From contig JAETOP010000097.1 in assembly GCA_021771675.1 (NCBI GenBank), positions 1 to 14,018 on the forward strand: 14,018 nt of DNA, read 5' to 3'. Of the stretch, positions 13,305 to 14,018 are shown in pieces; within the stretch, counting starts at the first letter, position 1; each line of letters opens with the position of its first letter. Below the pieces are notes generated by a model. That model was not told the DNA's origin and did no database searches. It saw only the letters and a list, made by a program, of their open reading frames with translations. The DNA is from Oscillospiraceae bacterium (GTDB lineage: Bacteria; Bacillota_A; Clostridia; Oscillospirales; Oscillospiraceae). The position numbers and the translations under genes were made by a program.

Positions 13305-13892
13305 GTGCATACAGCGGCACTGATTTTGGCGGGAGGAAAAAGCAGTCGGTTTGGCAGGGACAAAAGCCTGTTGACGCTGCATGGGGAGCGAATTGTGGAT
13401 CGGCTGGTGGCGCAATGCCGAACGGTATGTGACGAGGTTGTTATCCTGTGCGGAGGGGCGAAAAAATTTCACATAGAGGGGGTTCTGGAGCTACAGGATC
13501 TTGTCCCCGGCCAAGGCCCGATGGGTGGGATTTACACCGGAATGTCAAGCAGCAGCGCAGAGCTGTTTCTGGTTCTGGCCTGTGATATGCCCAGGTTTGA
13601 CGCCGGCCTGGCGCAGCGGATGCTTCAGGCGTGCGCCGGGTTTGATGCCTGTGTGCCCAGGGACGGCGAGCGGTTGGAACCTCTGTGCGCAGTCTACCGC
13701 AGGACTGCCCTGCCTCAGATCCGGGAAATGCTGGATCGGGGTGAATATCAAATGCGGAAGCTGTTTCCCCGCATACGGACCCGCTATTGGGCAGAACCCT
13801 GGCCCGCTTCCGGCACAGATGTTTTTTATAATATCAATTATCCTTCGGATTACGCCTTTTTAACAAAGGAACAGAAGACCCCCGGGCAGTAG
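13305..13892 (+). CDS. mobA: molybdenum cofactor guanylyltransferase MobA
   Basis: A 195-residue cytoplasmic enzyme that joins GMP from GTP to molybdopterin cofactor, making the guanine dinucleotide form used by enzymes such as formate dehydrogenase and other DMSO-reductase family members. The nucleotide-binding start reads LILAGGKSSRFGRDKSLL (Gly10, Gly11, Arg15, Asp19, Lys20). Further family marks are QGPMGGIYTGM, the metal-binding CDMP with Asp94, LEPLCAVY, and the C-terminal FYNINYPSDY. The start is a GTG at 13305, chosen because AGGGGGTGAGG lies just upstream, the promoter is at 13200-13228, and the family begins at this point. The 43 extra in-frame residues upstream have no family resemblance. 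The stop codon lies in the loop of a terminator-like hairpin. Other cofactor genes are not in the window. It is unrelated to the plasmid relaxase also called MobA. Confidence 0.92.
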   Translation: MHTAALILAGGKSSRFGRDKSLLTLHGERIVDRLVAQCRTVCDEVVILCGGAKKFHIEGVLELQDLVPGQGPMGGIYTGMSSSSAELFLVLACDMPRFDAGLAQRMLQACAGFDACVPRDGERLEPLCAVYRRTALPQIREMLDRGEYQMRKLFPRIRTRYWAEPWPASGTDVFYNINYPSDYAFLTKEQKTPGQ

Positions 13893-13904
13893 TGCCCGGG
13901 GGTC
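13877..13904 (+). terminator. perfect hairpin at the end of mobA, with the stop codon in its loop
   Basis: The arms GACCCCCGGGCA and TGCCCGGGGGTC pair perfectly around a GTAG loop, and the mobA stop TAG (13890-13892) lies in that loop. No T-run follows on the + strand; instead TCTCAGCCTGTCGAAAAG begins, resembling the end of the small element at 9302-9465. The T-run may have been displaced by an insertion. Confidence 0.6.
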
Positions 13905-13952
13905 TCAGCCTGTCGAAAAGCGGCCTGGCTGGGAAATGTCCAGGCAGGCCGC
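13905..13952. repeat. probable end of a second small hairpin element, cut by the window edge
   Basis: TCAGCCTGTCGAAAAG (13905-13920) matches both ends of the element at 9302-9465 (TCAGCGTGTCGAAAAAG on the left; GAGACTGTCGAAAAAGCCGC on the right, read inward). It is followed by a 13-bp stem with one mismatch, GCGGCCTGGCTGG and its partner around a 7-base loop (13920-13952). In both places the repeat begins directly after a terminator palindrome. The rest runs beyond the window. No gene is seen in 13953-14018. Confidence 0.5.
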
Positions 13953-14018
13953 GGAGGATAAAAGATACGTACGGGCGGAAAACAGCAGGAAAGGAAGACG
14001 AGCTGGCCATATTGCTTT

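Noticed and set aside
1..14018. CRISPR arrays, tRNA or rRNA genes, toxin-antitoxin pairs, biosynthetic clusters and phage structural genes
   Set aside because: No regularly spaced repeats, no cloverleaf or rRNA-like sequence, and no such protein families were seen on either strand.

Overview
The window looks like chromosomal DNA from an anaerobic, fairly GC-rich member of the Clostridia, most likely an Oscillospiraceae-type gut bacterium. This is inferred from strong GGAGG ribosome binding sites, sigma-A-type promoters, an MsmR/RafR-like AraC regulator, a large serine recombinase with an 84-residue partner typical of Clostridia mobile elements, and CcpA-like cre sequences. The species cannot be told from the sequence.

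Layout. (1) 1-1640 is a scrap zone: the first 12 codons of a leftward gene with its promoter, two terminator hairpins, two joined remnants of tyrosine integrases (263-609), an unrecognised 177-residue ORF (703-1236) and a DUF1653-like fragment (1376-1633) abutting the next gene. (2) 1641-10356 is a complete raffinose-family sugar locus: GH36 alpha-galactosidase, two ABC permeases, a lipoprotein sugar-binding protein, a divergent GH13 enzyme of the amylosucrase type, and an AraC-family regulator. (3) 9302-9465, between the GH13 gene and the regulator, holds a small hairpin-rich element with inverted ends, flanked by two exact copies of a terminator palindrome. (4) 10451-12858 is mobile-element DNA: a truncated replication-initiator-like gene, a large serine recombinase and a small DUF6870-like gene. 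(5) 13200-13892 is a molybdenum cofactor guanylyltransferase gene (mobA) with its own near-consensus promoter, ending in a hairpin followed by what looks like one end of a related small element.

How the sugar locus should work (inference from gene families): the binding protein and two permeases import raffinose-type oligosaccharides, using an ATPase encoded elsewhere. The cytoplasmic alpha-galactosidase releases galactose and leaves sucrose. The GH13_4 enzyme then splits sucrose, probably moving glucose onto a glucan and releasing fructose. This differs from the classical msm/raf layout, which uses sucrose phosphorylase. Two cre-like sites lie in the divergent promoter region, and a related TTTGTGCRAA-like box occurs near three or four promoters of the locus. 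Together they suggest catabolite repression plus control by the AraC regulator.

No tRNA, rRNA, CRISPR array or new defence system was seen. The most unusual feature is the small element nested in a terminator palindrome, with a likely relative at the right edge.
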